Positions 14,031 to 22,562 are shown, numbered from the stretch's first letter. The stretch is DNA of 32,827 nucleotides from an uncultured Collinsella sp. (GCA_937943045.1 CALEBN010000031.1:1-32827); one strand, 5' to 3'. The notes: generated from the sequence alone by a model not told the origin. A program made the numbers and translations.

Positions 14031-14054
14031 GTGCCGGCCAAGGTGGTACGGCAC
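14031..14054 (+). promoter_or_regulatory. rplS leader hairpin
   Basis: GTGCCG (14031-14036) pairs with CGGCAC (14049-14054), with extra pairing possible in the loop (GCC with GGT). It lies in the rplS leader ahead of AAGGA, a plausible site for autogenous control by L19. I cannot match it to a named leader family. Confidence 0.4.
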
Positions 14055-14078
14055 CTCTAGAAGAGTAAGGAATTGCAC

Positions 14079-14420
14079 ATGGATTACATCCGCGCAATCG
14101 AGCGTCAGCAGATCCGCGAGGACATTCCTCAGGTTCGCGTCGCCGACAACGTCAAGGTTCACTACCGCATTAAGGAAGGCGACCGCGAGCGCATCCAGGT
14201 CTTCCAGGGCGACGTCATCCGCATGGCCGGCGCCGGTGCCCGCGAGACCTTCACCGTCCGCAAGATTTCCTTCGGTGTCGGTGTTGAGCGCACCTTCCCG
14301 CTTCACAGCCCCAAGATCGCCAAGCTCGAGGTCGTTCGTCATGGTCGCGTCCGTCGCGCCAAGCTGTACTACCTCCGCGACAAGGTGGGCAAGGCTGCTC
14401 GCATCCCCGAGAAGCGCTAA
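14079..14420 (+). CDS. rplS: 50S ribosomal protein L19
   Basis: A 113-residue ribosomal protein at the 30S-50S interface. Diagnostic stretches are RIQVFQGDVI, TFTVRKISFGVGVERTFPLH and the C-terminal RVRRAKLYYLRDKVGKAARI. The ATG at 14079 is preceded by AAGGA; an in-frame TTG six nt earlier is less likely. It stands as a single-gene unit between its own promoter and a strong terminator. trmD and rimM, often neighbours elsewhere, are absent here. Confidence 0.97.
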   Translation: MDYIRAIERQQIREDIPQVRVADNVKVHYRIKEGDRERIQVFQGDVIRMAGAGARETFTVRKISFGVGVERTFPLHSPKIAKLEVVRHGRVRRAKLYYLRDKVGKAARIPEKR

Positions 14421-14454
14421 GAAGATCGCAGCGTCTGTCCACTCGTTTGGACAC

Positions 14455-14485
14455 AAGGGTCACCTTCGGGTGGCCCTTCTTTTTA
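14455..14485 (+). terminator. rplS terminator
   Basis: A 10-bp stem (14455-14464 with 14469-14478, one G-U) with a TTCG tetraloop, followed by CTTTTT. It is preceded by a smaller hairpin around TGTCCA / TGGACA (about 14435-14452). Confidence 0.85.
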
Positions 14486-14513
14486 TCTGATTTGCATGCA
14501 AGGAGGGCCTGGT

Positions 14514-15302
14514 ATGGCCAATATGACGAGCTCGGTTTCGGCATCGCAGGTTGCCGGCGAGCTGGCGAGCGCCACGTTCGAGGAGATTCCCGCCCTCGTG
14601 GAGCATTATCGCGAGGATCCGCGCCAGCAGGTGATCAAGGCTTGCGAACGTGCCCTTAAGCGCCATGCCAAGGAACTTTCCGAACGCGAGCGCGTCAACG
14701 GCATGTACGAGCTTATGCATGAGCTCGGCGGTGATGGCGTGGTCGTGGGCGTCGACGAGGTGGGCCGTGGCTCGGTAGCGGGTCCCTTGACCGTGTGTGC
14801 CGTGTGTCTTCCGATGGAGCCGCGCATCTGGGGCATCAACGATTCCAAAAAGCTCACGCCGGCGCGCCGCGAGCTGCTCTCGGTGAAGATTGCCGAGGTG
14901 GCGACTGCTATCGGCTTTTGCCATATCGCTCCTGCGGATATCGATGAGATGGGCATGGCCCGCGCCATTCGAGCCGCTGTCGCGGGTGCGGTGGCAGATA
15001 CGGGGCTTGAGCCCGATTGCGTGCTTATGGACGGTAACCCCCTGGGCGCCGTGCCCCATGAGCGCGACGTGGTCAAGGGCGATGCCAAGATCGCCTGTAT
15101 CGCCGCGGCATCCATCATGGCAAAGGTCACGCGTGACGAGATGATGGTCGAGTACGATGCCGAGTATCCCGAGTACCATTTGGCCGAATCGAAAGGCTAT
15201 GCGAGTCCCGAGCACATCGAGGCCATTCGCAAACATGGTCTTTCTCCGCTGCATCGTGTGAGCTTTTGCGGAAACTTTCTGCAGACTGAGCGCCTTTTTT
15301 AG
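14514..15302 (+). CDS. rnhB: Ribonuclease HII
   Basis: A 262-residue enzyme that cleaves RNA in RNA-DNA hybrids and single ribonucleotides in DNA. GVDEVGRGSVAGP (Asp81, Glu82) is the metal-binding signature. NDSKKLTPARR, VLMDG (second Asp) and KGDAKIACIAAASIMAKVTRD complete the family. About 75 residues precede the catalytic core, a longer N-terminal extension than in E. coli RNase HII and similar to many Firmicutes forms. The ATG at 14514 sits 7 nt after AAGGAGG. Confidence 0.95.
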   Translation: MANMTSSVSASQVAGELASATFEEIPALVEHYREDPRQQVIKACERALKRHAKELSERERVNGMYELMHELGGDGVVVGVDEVGRGSVAGPLTVCAVCLPMEPRIWGINDSKKLTPARRELLSVKIAEVATAIGFCHIAPADIDEMGMARAIRAAVAGAVADTGLEPDCVLMDGNPLGAVPHERDVVKGDAKIACIAAASIMAKVTRDEMMVEYDAEYPEYHLAESKGYASPEHIEAIRKHGLSPLHRVSFCGNFLQTERLF

Positions 15303-15349
15303 GCCAATTGTGGAGACAGGGACCTTAAGGGTTCTATAAACCTGCTGGT

Positions 15350-15387
15350 AGGGGCCGTGTGCAACGCTATTGTTGCGCGCGGCCCCT
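15350..15387 (+). terminator. rnhB terminator-like hairpin
   Basis: A 16-bp stem (15350-15365 with 15372-15387, two wobble pairs) with a 6-nt loop, followed by CATTTGT. The stem is very stable but the U-run is weak. It occupies the gap between rnhB and the yraN operon. Confidence 0.6.
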
Positions 15388-15490
15388 CATTTGTCGGCAT
15401 TTGGTTGGTTTTCGGTTTGCTTCCGGTACTTACCCGCATGAAACCTGCCCTCATTATCGAGGCAATGCAGGGAGTGGGAAAGGAGACCCC

Positions 15491-15976
15491 ATGTGTGCCG
15501 CAGCCAAAATGAGCAAGACGCAGCAGCTCAAGGAACGTTGGGAAGAGGGGGAGCTCGATTGCGGGTCGATCACGCCTGAGTTTATCAAGGGGCTCAGTCC
15601 TCGCGAGCTCGGTATGCTGGGCGAGCTTATCGCAATCGATTACTTTAACGAGCGCGGCTATGCATTGCTGGAACAAGGCTATCGATGCTCGGAGGGCGAG
15701 GCCGACCTGGTGCTGCTCGACGAGCTCGACGATGTGGTGGTGATGGCCGAGGTCAAGACCAGGCGTGTTGCGCTGGATTGCGATACGCGGGTGTTTCCCG
15801 AGGAAGCGGTGAACGCCCAAAAGCAGCGGCGCTATCGTCGCATCGCGAGTTGTTATCTCATGGAGCACTATCCGCTCAAGGCAATCCGCTTCGATGCCGT
15901 GGGCGTCACCATTCGCGGCGGGCATATCGCCGAGATCGAGCACCAGTACAATGCGTTCGATTGGCAGGTGTCGTGA
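15491..15976 (+). CDS. UPF0102/YraN family nuclease-like protein
   Basis: A 161-residue protein with a restriction-endonuclease-like core: LGELIAIDYFNERGYALL, then SEGEADLVLLD and VVMAEVKTRR, the E-x-n-D-x-n-E-x-K pattern of PD-(D/E)XK folds. Family members sit beside rnhB and comM in many genomes, and their role (DNA processing) is not firmly established. About 40 residues precede the core. The ATG at 15491 follows AAAGGAGA. Its stop overlaps the next gene's ATG by one base (TGATG). Confidence 0.88.
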   Translation: MCAAAKMSKTQQLKERWEEGELDCGSITPEFIKGLSPRELGMLGELIAIDYFNERGYALLEQGYRCSEGEADLVLLDELDDVVVMAEVKTRRVALDCDTRVFPEEAVNAQKQRRYRRIASCYLMEHYPLKAIRFDAVGVTIRGGHIAEIEHQYNAFDWQVS

Positions 15977-17499
15977 TGGCGTTCGAAACTTTTGCCGTTC
16001 ACGCAGCCTGTATCCGCGGCGTCGAGGCGATTCCCGTCACGGTCGAGGTTTCGCTTGCGGGCGGCATTCCGGGCATACAAATGCTCGGCATCCCGAGTAT
16101 GGAGGTCATGGAGTCGCGTGGGCGCATTCGCTGCGCGATGCGCTCTGCCGGATTCGAGATCCCGCGCTCGGGCATTACGGTCAATCTGGCGCCGGGCGAT
16201 ATCCGAAAGACCGGTAGCGGCTTTGACCTGCCGATAGCCATTGCGGTGCTTGCGGCCGATGGGCAGATTCCCCGCGACAATCTCGACCGCTGCCTCATTG
16301 CCGGCGAGCTCGGCTTGGATGGCACGGTGCTTCCCGTCAAGGGCGAGGTGGCGTTCCAGCTGCTGGCTCGCGATATGGGGCTGTCTTTTATCGCCGGTAG
16401 GTCCGACCAGCATGTTCCGCTTGCGGGCGTCGACTGCGGTTTTATCGATCATCTGTCGCAGCTTGCCCGCGGTATGGGCGAGGCAGCTCGGCATTATTTG
16501 GATTCCGAGGGCGTCGAGGCCTCTTTTGAGCCCGAGCTCGATTATGCCGACGTGTTGGGGCAGGAGGTCGCCAAGCGTGGCATGGCGCTTGCGGCGGCAG
16601 GGGAGCTGGGCTTGCTTATGATTGGGTCTCCGGGATCGGGCAAGACCATGCTTGCGCGCCGCATGACGGGTATCTTGCCCGAGCTTTCCGTCGAGGATCA
16701 GCAGGAGGCATTGTGTATCCATTCGGTCTTGGGTGAGAACATCGATGGCCTGCTTGCGGGGCATCGGCCGTTTCGTAGTCCCCATCACAGCATTTCGACT
16801 GCGGGCCTTATTGGCGGAGGGCGCCCGGTGCATCCGGGCGAGATCAGCCTTGCCCATGGCGGCGTGCTCTTTTTGGACGAGCTTGCCGAGTTTCCCACCG
16901 GTGTGCTGCAGACGCTTCGTCAGCCTATCGAGCGCGGCTATGTCAGAATCGTGCGCGTCGATGGCGCCTTTACGTTTCCCTCGCGCTTTCAGCTGCTTGC
17001 GGCGAGCAATCCCTGCCCCTGCGGTTTTTTGGGCGATCGCGAGGTTCCGTGTCGTTGCTCGGCATCGATGGTCGAGCGCTATCGGTCCAAGCTGCGTGGT
17101 CCCTTGGCCGACCGCATCGACCTGATGATCGACGTGTCCCGCCCCGATCCGCAGGTGATTATCGAGGGCGCCGAGGGCATGTCGTCGGCCGAGCTGCGCG
17201 ACTACGTTGTCCGCGGTCGGGCTTTTCGTGCCTGGCGCGAGACTCATATGGACGATGCGGACGCTGAGGCCGAGGACGATGAGTCCCGCTCTATCGATGG
17301 TGTTGTGTCGACCTTTGCGCTCGATCAGGCGGCGGAAACGTGCGTGCTCGGCCTGTCGAAGCGCACGCATCTCACGGGGCGCGGCATCGTGCGCCTGGTG
17401 CGCATCGCGCGCACGATCGCCGATGTCGCCGAAAGCGAGCGGGTGACGCAAGATCATGTGCTCGAGGCCGCGATGTATCAGGGAAGGAGGGACCAGTGA
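15976..17499 (+). CDS. comM: ComM/YifB-family AAA+ ATPase (Mg-chelatase-like)
   Basis: A 507-residue protein. The N-terminal Lon-like domain (about 1-180; GLPIAIAVLAADG-type strand and IAGELGLDG) is followed by an AAA+ Mg-chelatase domain with Walker A GSPGSGKTMLARR (about 217-229), HSISTAGLIGGGRPVHPGE, and Walker B GGVLFLDELAEF. A cysteine cluster, NPCPCGFLGD...VPCRC, and a C-terminal Mg-chelatase subdomain complete it. ComM is a helicase promoting branch migration during integration of transforming DNA. Being next to dprA fits that role. It overlaps yraN by 1 nt and dprA by 1 nt. Confidence 0.93.
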   Translation: MAFETFAVHAACIRGVEAIPVTVEVSLAGGIPGIQMLGIPSMEVMESRGRIRCAMRSAGFEIPRSGITVNLAPGDIRKTGSGFDLPIAIAVLAADGQIPRDNLDRCLIAGELGLDGTVLPVKGEVAFQLLARDMGLSFIAGRSDQHVPLAGVDCGFIDHLSQLARGMGEAARHYLDSEGVEASFEPELDYADVLGQEVAKRGMALAAAGELGLLMIGSPGSGKTMLARRMTGILPELSVEDQQEALCIHSVLGENIDGLLAGHRPFRSPHHSISTAGLIGGGRPVHPGEISLAHGGVLFLDELAEFPTGVLQTLRQPIERGYVRIVRVDGAFTFPSRFQLLAASNPCPCGFLGDREVPCRCSASMVERYRSKLRGPLADRIDLMIDVSRPDPQVIIEGAEGMSSAELRDYVVRGRAFRAWRETHMDDADAEAEDDESRSIDGVVSTFALDQAAETCVLGLSKRTHLTGRGIVRLVRIARTIADVAESERVTQDHVLEAAMYQGRRDQ

Positions 17500-18431
17500 T
17501 GGGTGAGGTCCGCTATGAACTGCATCCCGGTGATGGGCTGTTTCCCGCTACTGTTCTGGAACTTTCCGATGTGCCGCAGACGTTGTTCGTCCGTGGCGAC
17601 CCGGAGGTGCTCTCGACGCCGGCGCTCTCGATTATCGGTGCGCGCAAGGCGTCTCCCTACGGTCTTGCCGTCGCGGAGCTTGCAGCCAAGGTTGCCGTGG
17701 AAGCGGGGGTGACGGTGGTCTCGGGCGGTGCGGTCGGCTGCGACCAGGCCTCGGGTTGGGCCGCGGTCAACGCCGGGGGCAGGCACGTCTTAGTTTTGGG
17801 TACGGGCGCCGACGTGGTCTACCCGCGCTCGAGCGCGGGGCTTATCGCCCGTACGCTCGATACGGGCGGCGCGGTCGTGTCCATCTCGCCGTGGGGCATG
17901 GGGCCGCGCAAGTTTGCCTTCCCGCGCCGCAACCGCGTGATCGCTGCGCTGTCGCAGGCGCTCTTTGTATCGGAGGCCGGCATGCCATCCGGAACGTTTT
18001 CTACCGCCGAGGCCGCCATGGACCTGGGGCGCGAACTGCTTGCGGTACCGGGCTCCATTTTGTCGCCCGAGTCGCGCGGGACCAACTATCTCATTGCCAA
18101 CGGGGCCTGCTGCATTATTGACGAGGAGTCCATCGAGATGGCCATCTCTCGAATCTACGGTACCCTGCGCTATTCGCGTCCCGATGCGCCCGGCATCGCC
18201 GACCTGGATGCCACACAGCAGACTGTGATGCATGCCCTCATCGCCTCGCCGCTCAAGGTTGAAGACATCGCCACACTCGTCTCCCTCGATGCCGTCGGCG
18301 TGCTCAAGCTCCTGGGCTCGCTCGAGCTCGAGGGCCTCATCGAGCGCATGATGGATGGAAGGTATGCGCCCTCCAAGTTTGCCCTTCACGCCCAGACGCC
18401 CTTCGGTCACAATGGAAAACGTGTCAATTAG
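17499..18431 (+). CDS. dprA: DNA-processing protein DprA
   Basis: A 310-residue protein that loads RecA on incoming single-stranded DNA. The Rossmann-like core shows IIGARKASPYGLAVAELAA, VVSGGAVGCDQASGWAAVNAGG, VLGTGADVVYP and FAFPRRNRVIAALS, and a C-terminal winged-helix-like part (about 240-300) follows. The usual SGLARGIDxxAH motif is altered: Val, Cys and Ser-Gly replace the conserved Arg, Ile and Ala-His. The ATG at 17499 overlaps the comM stop, with GGAAGGAGG at 17482-17490. Confidence 0.9.
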   Translation: MGEVRYELHPGDGLFPATVLELSDVPQTLFVRGDPEVLSTPALSIIGARKASPYGLAVAELAAKVAVEAGVTVVSGGAVGCDQASGWAAVNAGGRHVLVLGTGADVVYPRSSAGLIARTLDTGGAVVSISPWGMGPRKFAFPRRNRVIAALSQALFVSEAGMPSGTFSTAEAAMDLGRELLAVPGSILSPESRGTNYLIANGACCIIDEESIEMAISRIYGTLRYSRPDAPGIADLDATQQTVMHALIASPLKVEDIATLVSLDAVGVLKLLGSLELEGLIERMMDGRYAPSKFALHAQTPFGHNGKRVN

Positions 18432-18445
18432 AAAGGTGTTTGCAG

Positions 18446-19783
18446 ATGCTGTTTGATCAGGTGACGGTTATCGGTGGCGGTCTGGCGGGATCGGAATGCG
18501 CGATTCAGCTGGCAGATCGCGGGTTCGCCGTAAAGCTGTGCGAGATGCGCCCGCAGGTGAGCTCTCCTGCCCACCATACCGATCACTTGGCGGAGCTCGT
18601 CTGCTCCAATTCGTTTAAGTCGACCCGTCCCGATTCCGCCGCCGGCCTGCTGAAGGCCGAGCTCGAGCGCATGGGCTCGGTGCTGCTCGACTGCGCTCAT
18701 CGTGCGGCCGTTCCCGCTGGCGGCGCCCTGGCGGTCGACCGCGTCAAGTTTTCCGAGCTCGTCGAGGCCGAGGTTGCCGCCCGCCCCAATATCGAGGTCG
18801 TCCACGGTGAGGTCACCCAGATCCCCGAGGGTCATGTGGTTATCGCCGCGGGCCCCTTGTGCTCGCCGGCATTGAGCGGGGAGGTCATGAAGCTTGTCGG
18901 TGGTGACGCCCTGGCGTTCTTTGACGCGGCCGCCCCGATCGTCGATGCCTCGACGCTCGATATGGACGTGCTGTTCTCGCAGTCGCGCTACGAGGAGCAG
19001 GGGAGTGGCGACTATCTCAATGCCCCGCTCAACAAGGAAGAGTACGAGGCCTTTATCGAGGCACTCACCACGGCCGATCGCGTGGTGCTCAAGGATTTTG
19101 AGGGCGGTGACCTGTTCCAGGCCTGCCAGCCTGCCGAGGAGGTTGCGCGCACGGGCAAGGATGCCATCCGCTTTGGCGCCATGAAGCCCGTCGGGCTCAC
19201 CGACCCGCGCACCGGTCGCCGTCCCTGGGCGGCAATTCAGCTGCGCGCCGAGAACAAGGAGAAGACCGCCTATAACCTGGTTGGCTTCCAGACCAACCTG
19301 ACCTTCGGCGAACAGAAGCGCGTCTTCCATATGGTTCCCGGCCTGGAGAACGCCGAGTTCTTCCGCTACGGCGTCATGCACCGCAACACCTTTGTCGATG
19401 CGCCGCACGTGCTCGATGGCACCTTTGCCGTGCCCGGCACGAGCGTGCGTCTTGCCGGCCAGATTACCGGTACCGAGGGGTATATGGAGGCCGTGGCGAC
19501 GGGTCTGCTCGCCGCGCTCAACACCTATGCCGGGGCAATCGAGGCGGAGCCTGTTGAGCTGCCGCGCGTGGGCGCCCTAGGCGCACTCGTGGGCTATGCG
19601 ACCGATCCGGCTACGGTGGGCTATCAGCCCATGCACGTCAACTTTGGGCTCGTGCCGCCGCTCGAGGACGGTAAGCGTCGCAGCAAGCGCGATCGTTACC
19701 AGGCCTACGCGGATCGCGCCCTTAAGGCCCTGGATGCTTATCTGGAATCGCGCTCCGATCTGTTTGGAGGCGAGAGGTCATAG
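18446..19783 (+). CDS. trmFO: tRNA (uracil-54-C5)-methyltransferase TrmFO
   Basis: A 445-residue folate/FAD-dependent enzyme that makes ribothymidine at position 54 of tRNA. The FAD-binding GGGLAGSECA lies near the N-terminus. CEMRP, LAELVCSNSFKS, LKAELERMGSVLL and GQITGTEGYMEA are family signatures. The ATG at 18446 follows GAAAGGTG. An in-frame TTG six nt upstream is less likely. The TAG stop overlaps the presumed start of the recombinase gene. Confidence 0.95.
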   Translation: MLFDQVTVIGGGLAGSECAIQLADRGFAVKLCEMRPQVSSPAHHTDHLAELVCSNSFKSTRPDSAAGLLKAELERMGSVLLDCAHRAAVPAGGALAVDRVKFSELVEAEVAARPNIEVVHGEVTQIPEGHVVIAAGPLCSPALSGEVMKLVGGDALAFFDAAAPIVDASTLDMDVLFSQSRYEEQGSGDYLNAPLNKEEYEAFIEALTTADRVVLKDFEGGDLFQACQPAEEVARTGKDAIRFGAMKPVGLTDPRTGRRPWAAIQLRAENKEKTAYNLVGFQTNLTFGEQKRVFHMVPGLENAEFFRYGVMHRNTFVDAPHVLDGTFAVPGTSVRLAGQITGTEGYMEAVATGLLAALNTYAGAIEAEPVELPRVGALGALVGYATDPATVGYQPMHVNFGLVPPLEDGKRRSKRDRYQAYADRALKALDAYLESRSDLFGGERS

Positions 19784-20700
19784 CCTTTGACCTGTACGAT
19801 GCCGTCGACTCGTTCATCGCCTACATTGCACGCGTCGAAGGGCTCGCTCCCAATACGGTAACCGCCTACGCCTCGCGGCTCGAGCACTTCGCCGCGTGGT
19901 GCGACCGTGAGGGCATCGACGCTCGCGTCGCCGACGTACGGACCGTTCGCTCCTATTTGGCCGAGCTGTCGCGTGGCCAGGTGGCGGCTCGGACCCTTGC
20001 GGCGCATCTGTCTGCCATTCGCTCGCTCTATCGGTGGATGGCTGCCGAGGGAATCGTTGAGGGCGATGCGGTCTCGGCGATATCCTCGCCCAAACTGCCG
20101 CGCGATCTTCCCGGTGTGCTGACGACCCGGCAAGTCGAGGCGTTGCTCGAGGCCCCCGACACCTCGACGCCTTCGGGGCTGCGTGATGCAGCGATGCTCG
20201 AGCTGCTCTATGCCTCCGGCGCGCGAATCTCGGAGCTCGCGGCGCTCAACGTGGAGTCCATTGCTTGGTCAGAGCGAACGCTGCGACTTTGGGGCAAGGG
20301 GAGCAAGGAGCGTATCGTGCCCCTCTATCGGCGCGCTCTCGAGGCGACTCGCCGCTATATTGAGGAGGGGAGGCCACATCTCCTTGTGCAGGCAAAGCGT
20401 GTCGATAGTGCGAACGGCGTGCATCCGCTGTTTATCTCGGCGCGCGGAAACCGCATGAGTGCCGCCATGCTGAGGAGGCGTTTCCACATGCTTGCGGCAC
20501 TTGCCGGCATTCCTGCCGACATCGCCCCGCATGCGATGCGCCACACCTTTGCGACCGACCTGCTCGAGGGCGGCGCGGATCTGCGCTCGGTTCAGGAGCT
20601 GCTGGGGCATGCGAGCTTGTCCACGACGCAGATCTATACGCACCTCACGCCCGACCGACTCAAGCGTGCCGTGAGTCAGGCACACCCCCGCGGCGAGTAG
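19780..20700 (+). CDS. XerC/XerD-type tyrosine recombinase
   Basis: A 306-residue site-specific recombinase, probably resolving chromosome dimers at dif. The N-terminal SAM-like core-binding domain (about 1-95; A-Y-I-A-R-V-E-G-L-A-P-N-T-V) is followed by the catalytic domain with Arg149 (SGARISELA), Lys173 (GKGSKERIVP), His251/Arg254 (PHAMRHT), His277 (LGHAS) and nucleophile Tyr286 (TQIYTHL). No ATG, GTG or TTG exists in frame before codon 60, yet the upstream residues are clearly family-like. The likely start is ATA at 19780, 9 nt after GGAGG and overlapping the trmFO stop (ATAG). Its position after trmFO is a standard Firmicutes/Actinobacteria order. Confidence 0.88.
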   Translation: MAFDLYDAVDSFIAYIARVEGLAPNTVTAYASRLEHFAAWCDREGIDARVADVRTVRSYLAELSRGQVAARTLAAHLSAIRSLYRWMAAEGIVEGDAVSAISSPKLPRDLPGVLTTRQVEALLEAPDTSTPSGLRDAAMLELLYASGARISELAALNVESIAWSERTLRLWGKGSKERIVPLYRRALEATRRYIEEGRPHLLVQAKRVDSANGVHPLFISARGNRMSAAMLRRRFHMLAALAGIPADIAPHAMRHTFATDLLEGGADLRSVQELLGHASLSTTQIYTHLTPDRLKRAVSQAHPRGE

Positions 20701-20748
20701 GAGAAGGGCCTCCCGCGCCGCACCGAGGTGTGTGGTTTTGATTGCGGG

Positions 20749-20777
20749 TTGGCAGGAAGAGGCAATCCTGCTATCAT
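20749..20777 (+). promoter_or_regulatory. rpsB promoter
   Basis: TTGGCA (20749-20754), a 17-nt spacer and TATCAT (20772-20777), with TG one base before the -10 (extended -10). The same TGCTATCAT string occurs before pyrH. Confidence 0.65.
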
Positions 20778-20783
20778 TCATCG

Positions 20784-20915
20784 GGTTGCTTCACGGCAAC
20801 AGGTTTTTATCACGCACGCGCGGCTACTTCATACCGTGGTGCCCGGGCTTTGGTAGCACATGTCCGGGTTGGTTTTGGAGGATGACCCCGCGCGGAGGCA
20901 AACCACAGGAGGTTT
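20784..20915 (+). promoter_or_regulatory. Structured rpsB leader, candidate autoregulatory RNA
   Basis: The roughly 135-nt leader holds a small hairpin, GTTGC / GCAAC, followed by a T-run (20785-20808). A long-range pairing CGCGCGG (20817-20823) with CCGCGCG (20888-20894) encloses further GC-rich pairing around GTGCCCGGG...GCAC and CCGGG. The AGGAGG ribosome site of rpsB follows. S2 is known to repress rpsB-tsf in several bacteria; control here is inferred. The early hairpin plus T-run could be a leaky terminator. Confidence 0.45.
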
Positions 20916-20918
20916 AAT

Positions 20919-21647
20919 ATGGCTACCAAGATTAATATCCGCACCCTGCTCGAGGCCGGCTGCCACTTCGGTCACCAGACCCGTCGCTGGAACCCCAAGA
21001 TGAAGCCGTTCATCTTCGGTGAGCGCAACGGCATCTACATCCTCGACCTCAAGCAGACCATCCTTGACGCCGATCAGGCCTACACCTTCGTCAAGAACGT
21101 CGCCAAGGGCGGCAACGTGCTGTTCGTCGGCACCAAGAAGCAGGCTCAGGAGGCCGTTAAGAACGCCGCTGAGCGCGCCAACATGCCTTACATCAACCAG
21201 CGTTGGCTCGGCGGCATGCTGACCAACTTCGTCACCATCCGCTCCCGCATCAACCGCATGGAGGAGCTCGAGGCCATGGTCGAGGACGGCCGCATGGCAG
21301 TGCTGCCCAAGAAGGAGCAGGCAGTGCTCGGCAAGGAGCTCGCTAAGCTCCAGACCAACCTCGGTGGCGCCCGCGACATGAAGGGTCTGCCCCAGGCTCT
21401 CTTCGTCATCGACACCAAGCGCGAGGAGAACGCCATCAAGGAGGCCCAGCGCCTGAACATCCCCGTCGTCGCTCTGATCGACACCAACTCCGATCCCGAC
21501 GAGGTCGAGTACGGCATCCCCTGCAACGATGACGCCATCTCCGCTGTCACCCTTATGTGCGAGCTCATGGCCGACGCCTGCCTCGCTGGCTCCGGTAAGG
21601 AGCAGGTCTCCGAGGCCGAGATGGCCGCCGAGCCCAAGGCCGAGTAA
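20919..21647 (+). CDS. rpsB: 30S ribosomal protein S2
   Basis: A 242-residue protein needed for S1-region assembly of the 30S subunit. Clear family sequence: LLEAGCHFGHQTRRWNPKMK, FIFGERNGIYILDL, GTKKQAQEAV, RWLGGMLTNF, PVVALIDTNSDP. The ATG at 20919 is preceded by AGGAGG (8 nt). The C-terminal tail is acidic and rich in Ala/Glu. It is paired with tsf 45 nt downstream. Confidence 0.98.
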   Translation: MATKINIRTLLEAGCHFGHQTRRWNPKMKPFIFGERNGIYILDLKQTILDADQAYTFVKNVAKGGNVLFVGTKKQAQEAVKNAAERANMPYINQRWLGGMLTNFVTIRSRINRMEELEAMVEDGRMAVLPKKEQAVLGKELAKLQTNLGGARDMKGLPQALFVIDTKREENAIKEAQRLNIPVVALIDTNSDPDEVEYGIPCNDDAISAVTLMCELMADACLAGSGKEQVSEAEMAAEPKAE

Positions 21648-21692
21648 ATCAGTCCTATTTAAGTCTTTTTCATCTCTTTGAAAGGAACCACA

Positions 21693-22562
21693 ATGGCCCA
21701 GATTACTGCCGCTATGGTCAAGCAGCTCCGCGAGATGACCGACTCCCCAATGATGGAGTGCAAGAAGGCTCTCGTCGAGGCTGACGGCGACATGGACGTC
21801 GCTGTTGACGTTCTGCGCAAGAACGGCCTCGCCAAGGCTGCCAAGAAGGCTGGCCGTGAGACCAACGAGGGCGCTGTCGCCGCGTTCGTCTCCGAGGACG
21901 GCAAGTCCGGCGCTCTGCTCGAGCTTTCCTGCGAGACCGACTTCGTCGGCTCCAACGCCAAGTTCACCGGCTTTGCTTCCAAGGTCGCCGAGGTTGTCGC
22001 TACCACCGAGCCGGCCGATGTCGATGCTCTGCTCGAGAAGCCGATGGGCGAGGAGACCGTTTCCTCCGAGCTCACCGAGATGATTCACATCATGGGCGAG
22101 AACATGAAGATCGCTCGTTTCTCCGCTCGCAAGGCCGAGAACGGCGCTCTCGCTTCTTACATCCACATGGGTGGTAAGATCGGCGTCCTCGTCGAGTTCG
22201 CTTTCGAGAAGGCCGAGACCGCTCAGGCCGAGTCCTTCAAGACCTTCGCTCACGACGTTGCCCTTCAGGTTGCCGCCGTCGCCCCGATTTGCGCTACCCG
22301 CGATCAGGTTCCGGCCGAGACCGTCGAGCACGAGAAGGAGATCTACATGGCTCAGGCTGCCGAGTCCGGCAAGCCCGAGGCTATCCAGGAGAAGATGGCT
22401 GTTGGCCGTCTGGAGAAGTTCTACAAGCAGTCCGTGCTCACCGAGCAGGAGTTCATCAAGGACAGCTCCCTCACCATCAAGAAGTACGCTGAGCAGGTCT
22501 CCAAGGAGCTCGGCGATAGCATTACCGTCGTTGCCTTCGACCGTCTGGTCCGTGGCGAGTAA
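21693..22562 (+). CDS. tsf: Elongation factor Ts
   Basis: A 289-residue nucleotide exchange factor for EF-Tu. The N-terminal UBA-like domain includes VKQLREMTDSPMMECKKAL. The core has SCETDFVG and HDVALQVAA. The EF-Tu-contacting TDFV motif is intact. The ATG at 21693 follows GAAAGGA; an in-frame start five codons earlier lacks a ribosome site. A strong terminator follows, separating rpsB-tsf from the pyrH operon. Confidence 0.97.
   Translation: MAQITAAMVKQLREMTDSPMMECKKALVEADGDMDVAVDVLRKNGLAKAAKKAGRETNEGAVAAFVSEDGKSGALLELSCETDFVGSNAKFTGFASKVAEVVATTEPADVDALLEKPMGEETVSSELTEMIHIMGENMKIARFSARKAENGALASYIHMGGKIGVLVEFAFEKAETAQAESFKTFAHDVALQVAAVAPICATRDQVPAETVEHEKEIYMAQAAESGKPEAIQEKMAVGRLEKFYKQSVLTEQEFIKDSSLTIKKYAEQVSKELGDSITVVAFDRLVRGE

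Noticed and set aside
15868..17457. 529-residue open frame antisense to comM
   Set aside because: It is opposite a well-conserved ComM gene, and no start signal or recognisable domain is present.
19957..20700. Short version of the Xer recombinase starting at TTG 19957
   Set aside because: It would delete much of the N-terminal core-binding domain, whose family-like sequence clearly continues upstream in frame to about 19780.
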